Of a stretch of 64,000 nt of DNA, positions 59,450-64,000 are shown one piece after another. The position numbers and the translations under genes were made by a program. Position 1 is the stretch's first letter. Each line of letters begins with the position of its first letter. The notes below the pieces were generated by a model. It saw nothing but the letters and a program-made list of their open reading frames with translations. It searched no databases and was not told the DNA's origin. The stretch lies in NCBI RefSeq assembly GCF_034190915.1, contig NW_026947484.1, forward strand, positions 72,247,482 through 72,311,481, given 5' to 3'. The stretch is from Cavia porcellus (lineage: Eukaryota > Chordata > Mammalia > Rodentia > Caviidae).

Positions 59450-59609
59450 CAAACAAGGATGGCTCAGGAGACTAACCAGACCCCAGGGCCCATGCTGTGT
59501 AGTACAGGATGTGGCTTTTATGGGAACCCTAGGACAAATGGAATGTGTTCTGTTTGCTACAAAGAACATCTTCAGAGGCAGCAAAATAGTGGCAGAATGA
59601 GCCCAATGG
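59450..59609 (+). CDS. ZFAND5: ZFAND5 exon 2: start codon and A20 finger
   Basis: The acceptor is TTTATAG before 59450 and the donor is G then GTAAGT at 59610. Nine bases of leader precede the ATG at 59459. It encodes residues 1-50 plus one base of codon 51, so the whole A20 finger sits in one exon. Reading through the donor stays open for 24 more codons to a TGA at 59681. Confidence 0.95.
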
Positions 59610-62600
59610 GTAAGTTGTATCCAGGGAAAAATGCACTTGAAAAATTACTGGACAAAGATGAAGAATCCAGAATTAGTGCCTGAGACTGAGAATGCAGCAA
59701 GGAGAGAAGACACCACAAACACTTCAAATTAAAGCAGCAGGCCAGTAGTTGTCATAAGCACCTCAGGAATATCTACAAGCATCTTCTAGATTTTTGTTTT
59801 CCTTTTGAAGGCTTTGTGTCATGCTTGTGATACGACACAAATTATTTTAATTTTAAATTATTTTGTGGAATGTTCAAGTAAATGGCAGGATTGCAGCACA
59901 GTGAACAGACTTTAAATCACTAAGTAAACGTAGGTACTGTTAACTTCATTAAATCAATACCAAGTATGTGTGGCATTGGTTTGTTTCTTACAAATCCTTT
60001 TTTTAATAGGGACAGCTAGTGGTTCCAACAGTCCTACCTCAGATTCTGCATCTGTACAGAGAGCAGACACAAGCTTAAACAACTGTGAAGGTGCTGCTGG
60101 CAGCACATCTGAAAAATCAAGGTAAGACCAAGGATTTCAGAGTTCTGCGACACTGGAATAAGAGCAGATGTCTGTGTTATTCCAATAATACTGAAGATGC
60201 CCTTGGCTTTGCATGTATTGTGCAGTTTAGGATTTCAGTGTCCTTCGGTATCTACATGTGACACACAGTACTCTAGAACCCCATAAGAATTCTGTTGAAA
60301 GTGCTGTTTTTATTTTCTTACAATTGAAGTTTAGGAATTATGGAGAGTAAAATTCTACAGACCATTATAGTGCCACATGAAGTTTTGTTTGGCACACCTG
60401 CTGCTTTTGTCCTTACAGCACTGCTAAAATTCTTGGGTAAAATGAAATATGGTAACCTACAAAAATTGCGTCCTTGTTGATGAGCCTTTTGTCAAATTGC
60501 TTTCTTCTCAACTATTTTATACTAGGCATCCATTATTTCTTTTTATTAATTTTTGGTTATCTAGCTCCATTTGTGATCAGGTTGGCAATAATGTTACAAA
60601 GTTGAACTAACAACTTACTATTTTAAGTAGTTCCCTTAACATCTTTATAAATTGTTTGCTTGAACTCAAATAGAAATGTGCCTGTGGCTGCCTTGCCTGT
60701 AACTCAGCAAATGACAGAAATGAGCATTTCAAGAGAGGACAAAATAACTACCCCGAAAACAGAGGTGTCAGAGCCAGGTATGCTTTTTGTTTAATACTAG
60801 TTTAGTACTGGATTTGGTAGTATGAGAAAGTTGGTGGTGGGATTCTCTTCCCATTGACCAAAGAGAGGACAGCTATTTAAAAAAAAAAAAAAAAAAAAAA
60901 AAGCCAAAGAACGATTCGCCTTTAAAGTATCTTGATGTATAAAATAGTTTTTGTCTGCTCATCCCCTTCATTACCCTTACACATGCAAATCAAGTTTGTC
61001 ATCTGGAGACTGGGTGTGTTATTAATTTAACAAGTTCATATATTGAGGCCATAAAGAAACATAATAAATAGCTTAGTCTTGATTTGTCAGTGTTGCAGAA
61101 AACAAAATGAAAAATGAAGACTAAAAGTTTTAAGTGCAGGGTCCCTATCGTTTTGTAGGAATTTAAAACTTTTGGAAAGGCATTTTGGTTCTTAATGGTG
61201 ACTTTGAAACTGCTTACAGCACAACCAAAAGAATACCACTTGTTAGAATTAGCAGTTTATTCAAATCAATTCATTGCTTCTTAGAGCCAGAACAGTGCAG
61301 TATTAAAATTGTGACAGAATGGTGTTAGTCTGCTTTGGAGGCTTGCTTTTTGATACTGTAGCTAATTCTATGAAGTGTAATCTCAAAGTTAGGTCATATC
61401 TTTTGGCCATGAAATGTCAGGTGAACCTCTACTTGATATTTTGAAATAAATTTCATTACTTTGAAAAAACTAATTTTTGTCATTGTGGTATACTTTGTAG
61501 ATCTTCTTTAAAAATTGCTTCTGAAGCATACCTTTGAGTTAGATATGTGACTGGTATTTAGAGTTGTTACTATGTGGTATGGCTTGTAGTAGTTCCATAT
61601 GCATGATCTGGATCATCCCCTACTACAGGCTGCCTTCTTGTATATCTTGCTGTTTTTTTTCAGGTGTGGGTAGGGAAATGAATGATACCACCACTTCCTA
61701 CTTACCCACATTCTCAATTGTTTACCTTCATACTATCAGGAAAAAAGTATCAAAGGCATCCTTAATAGCTCATTAGGGGAAAAGTTAGAATACTGTTCTT
61801 TTTTCCTACAAGTTTAATATTAGGTAGTTGATCCCGGTGGGTACATTGCTAATACAAATTAATGGTAAATGCAGCTTGCTCTAGAAGTTTGGATATACAA
61901 AGAGCACTGGTGTGCTAGCATATTGTTTTAGGTACTGGTTTTTAGTGTTACATACAAATTTTTACTATTCTTAAAGCTTGGAATAAAACTTTAGAATTTA
62001 TAGTGTTTCAGATACATGATTATAAGTTTATTAGAAGTAAATTTCAGTATTTTGTTCTGGACATAATGAAGTCAATACAGCAGTCCATGATTTTTGTTCA
62101 TCCTACAGATTACCCAAGTCAGATAATGAGCTAAAAGAGCCCTTGTAGATAGAGAAAAGGGTGGGATTTGATTAAAAGTTTTTGGATCTGAAGTTGGTTT
62201 AGGGATTAATGGCTTGGACTTTGTTAAAATTGGCTGATTTCATTCAAGATTTTTCGTTTTTTCTTCAGTATAAAACCCAAATGACTTTCATAGGTAGACC
62301 TTCAAAGTTGGCAGTTTTTAATTGTTGAAAAGTAATGAATTTGAATTGTGTGAAGAAGTTTGTTTAGGGAATTGCAAAATGAAAAAAACAACTAAGCATA
62401 TGATCTATAAGGTCTGTGAAACATGAAATTAGTATTTGTCTTTTCTTAATGCTGGGTAAAAGTTTAAGTTTAAAGGAATTTAAGTTCATTTTACAAAATT
62501 TAGAGGAACAAGTAGGGGCTGGCAGAAAGTTCTTACACTTAAAACAGATTCTGATTATTAAAGTGGGAGGTTCTTTTTTAAAGGTCCTAATTGTAAAGCT

Positions 62601-63781
62601 GCTTTTTTGAGAGTTTCAATTTGGTTGTCCTACTCTGTAGTATAAACTGGCATCAAATTGCAGTGATCTTCCTGCGTCAACCTCACAGGTGCTGGAATTA
62701 CAGGTGTGCACCACCACGCCCATTCTTGGAAAGCTTCTTAAACTCTAGGAAGTTTGGATATGCTAATAGTGTAATAGTGTTAGTGATCTATAAATCTTAC
62801 TGTGTCTCTTAGTTTTTTTTTTAACTTAAGATCATTGTCAGCCTGTGATCTGAAGAGTAAGTTTCTAAATTTTTACCCTTCCTTTTCAGTTGTTACTCAG
62901 CCCAGTCCATCAGTTTCTCAGCCCAGTACTTCTCAAAGTGAAGAAAAAGCTCCTGAATTGCCCAAACCAAAGAAGAACAGATGTTTCATGTGTAGAAAGA
63001 AAGTTGGCCTTACAGGTATTAAGACTGCTTACGATAGATAGTGTCCAAAGGACTGAGCAGTGTGACATGTTTTTATAAGAACATTAAGGGATGGAAGGTT
63101 AAGAGGCTACTAAGAAAAGGGATGAAAGTAAAGTGGGTGAGAGATAGTGTGTTACTGTGTCTGCCTCTAATCTCATGGTTATTATTAACCTTAAGTGGGC
63201 TCCTAACCCTGCACATGAAATGTTCTAGACATTTTCTACTTTAAGCCTCAGAATTTTGTAGTTGATTTTTATCTAGTTCTCTCTTGAGAGGAAATATTTA
63301 CACAGTTGCCAAATAGTGTGACAGGGCTATGTGAAATTCAGCTTGACTCTGGAACCTGCGTGAGTTCTGTCTTAGTGTTTTGAGCGTTGCTGGAAGGAAA
63401 ACAGCCTGGTAGAATTAGTCAGTAGGTAGCCCATCTTATTTTTTGGCTGTGTTTTGGCCTACCAAGCACTTAGGGCTTCAGGTTACCCCTGTTACTCTTA
63501 GAGATGAGACTAAGCATAGTTACTTGATACTGTCCTGTTGTAAAGCGATGGCAATAGGGTCCTTTTCTATAGTCAGTAAGGCTCTAATTGCCACAAGTTC
63601 CCAAGTGACATGGCTTCCTCTTGTTTGTACAGGATTTGACTGCCGATGTGGAAATTTGTTTTGTGGACTTCACCGTTACTCTGACAAGCACAACTGTCCA
63701 TATGATTACAAAGCAGAAGCAGCAGCAAAAATCAGAAAAGAAAACCCAGTTGTTGTGGCTGAAAAAATCCAGAGAATATAA
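59459..63781 (+). CDS. ZFAND5: ZFAND5 (ZNF216), A20/AN1 zinc-finger ubiquitin-binding protein; spliced CDS
   Basis: The CDS joins 59459-59609, 60010-60121, 60674-60777, 62890-63015 and 63633-63781. That is 642 nt, or 213 codons plus TAA, matching the usual length of mammalian ZFAND5. All four junctions use GT/AG and keep phase. The A20 zinc finger lies near residues 8-42 with ligands C14, C18, C30 and C33. A Ser/Thr/Pro-rich linker without visible structure follows. The AN1 finger (about 154-186) has C154, C157, C168, C170, C175, H178, H184 and C186. The start ATG has A at -3 and G at +4, and no ATG precedes it in the inferred leader. Family knowledge: the A20 finger binds polyubiquitin, the protein activates the 26S proteasome and is induced in muscle atrophy, and it has been linked to NF-kB signalling. 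It acts in cytosol and nucleus. ZFAND6 is the closest paralogue, but the sequence fits ZFAND5. An intact intron structure rules out a processed copy. Confidence 0.98.
60010..60121 (+). CDS. ZFAND5: ZFAND5 exon 3: Ser/Thr-rich linker
   Basis: The acceptor is TTTTAATAG and the donor is AG then GTAAGA. It encodes residues 51-88 (codon 51 split after base 1, codon 88 split after base 2), rich in Ser, Thr, Ala and Asn and probably disordered. Lengths modulo 3 match both neighbours. Confidence 0.95.
60674..60777 (+). CDS. ZFAND5: ZFAND5 exon 4: linker
   Basis: The acceptor is CAAATAG and the donor is CCAG then GTATGC. It completes an Arg codon and encodes a polar linker to about residue 122. There is no fold motif. 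It is 104 nt long, so skipping it would shift the frame. Confidence 0.94.
60879..60902 (+). repeat. (A)24 run in intron 4
   Basis: This is an uninterrupted A run with no recognisable SINE in front of it. It is either the tail of a degraded retroposon or simple slippage. Confidence 0.9.
62605..62745 (-). mobile_element. B1 SINE in ZFAND5 intron 4
   Basis: It matches B1 in reverse (gtgatcttcctgcgtcaacc, then tacaggtgtgcaccaccacg). It ends about 145 bases before the exon 5 acceptor. Confidence 0.75.
62890..63015 (+). CDS. ZFAND5: ZFAND5 exon 5: linker and first half of AN1 finger
   Basis: The acceptor has a good pyrimidine tract ending TTTTCAG. The donor is ACAG then GTATTA. It encodes a Pro/Ser/Gln-rich segment, a Lys/Pro stretch, and the first AN1 ligand pair (C154, C157). 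At 126 nt it is divisible by three, so skipping would delete half the AN1 finger in frame. Confidence 0.95.
63633..63781 (+). CDS. ZFAND5: ZFAND5 exon 6: second half of AN1 finger and C terminus
   Basis: The acceptor is TTTGTACAG at 63632. It encodes C168, C170, C175, H178, H184 and C186 of the AN1 finger, then the conserved C-terminal tail ending in Arg-Ile and a TAA at 63779-63781. An open frame also extends upstream into intron 5 but has no coding character there. Confidence 0.96.
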
Positions 63782-64000
63782 ATTAGTGCTTGTGAAGAGA
63801 CTGAAACTTTGTTTTTATTTTAATATATCGTAGGAAAACATTAAAGAGCAGATGCATGGCCATTTTCCTTTGATGTTCTCCAGAGTTTTGCTTTACACTT
63901 GTCTGTCTTACAACTGGTATTTTAGGATGTTTGGGTGTTTGTTACAGGCAGAATTGGATAGATACAGCCCTACAAAATGTATATGCCCTCCCCTGAATAA
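63782..64000 (+). other. ZFAND5: ZFAND5 3' UTR, cut by window end
   Basis: This is AU-rich sequence after the stop. An ATTAAA at 63840-63845 followed by T-rich sequence is a possible proximal polyadenylation signal. The main 3' UTR in this gene is normally long, so most of it probably lies beyond base 64000. Confidence 0.85.

Larger units (their letters stand above)
60778..62889 (+). other. ZFAND5: ZFAND5 intron 4
   Basis: This 2.1-kb AT-rich intron contains a 24-base A run at 60879-60902 and one B1 SINE near its 3' end. I recognise nothing else in it. Confidence 0.85.

Noticed and set aside
63443..63632. In-frame upstream extension of ZFAND5 exon 6
   Set aside because: A good acceptor at 63631-63632 and perfect family match after it show that the upstream part is intron.

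Overview
The window is mammalian nuclear DNA, almost certainly from a rodent. The sequence basis is dozens of B1-type SINEs, about twenty tRNA-like ID-type SINEs (A box TAGCTCAGTGG, B box near GAGTTTGATCC), many MaLR-type LTRs, L1 fragments, and one solo LTR resembling rodent IAP elements. No B2 SINE was seen, which argues against mouse, rat or hamster. A non-murid rodent such as a beaver- or squirrel-type animal is possible, but I cannot name the species.

Only one protein-coding gene is supported: ZFAND5 (ZNF216), plus strand, at the right-hand end. A CpG-island promoter covers about 54.9-56.5 kb. A GC-rich untranslated first exon ends at 56,142. Five coding exons (59,450-59,609, 60,010-60,121, 60,674-60,777, 62,890-63,015 and 63,633-63,781) splice in consistent phase to 213 codons plus a stop. 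The protein has an N-terminal A20 zinc finger and a C-terminal AN1 zinc finger with all expected metal ligands. The 3' UTR runs off the end of the window.

The left 54 kb contains no convincing gene. It is intergenic sequence built from layers of transposable elements. Landmarks are: the solo IAP-like LTR with an exact 6-bp target duplication (0.36-0.77 kb); a MaLR LTR plus internal region (1.05-2.4 kb); an MLT1-type LTR broken by a Tigger-like element and by a 733-bp poly(A)-tailed retroposed insert (2.47-3.70 kb); an L1 split by a MaLR LTR (10.0-11.3 kb); a long antisense L1 (18.25-22.6 kb, perhaps to 24.05 kb); an old antisense L1 split by two later insertions (33.0-34.8 kb); an L1 inserted in a MaLR LTR (40.3-41.5 kb); and a composite LTR region (51.3-52.25 kb). 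Between them are MIR and L2 fossils, microsatellites and unexplained unique sequence that could hold distal regulatory elements. From my knowledge of human 9q21 the next gene in this direction would be TMC1, but nothing of it is visible.

I found no new biological system. The most useful observations are the young or well-dated insertions, a possible intronic-polyadenylation isoform of ZFAND5 that would keep only the A20 finger, an ATG-free GC-rich 5' leader, a 29-bp retroposed micro-insert, and an unidentified broken coding-like relic near 29.3 kb.
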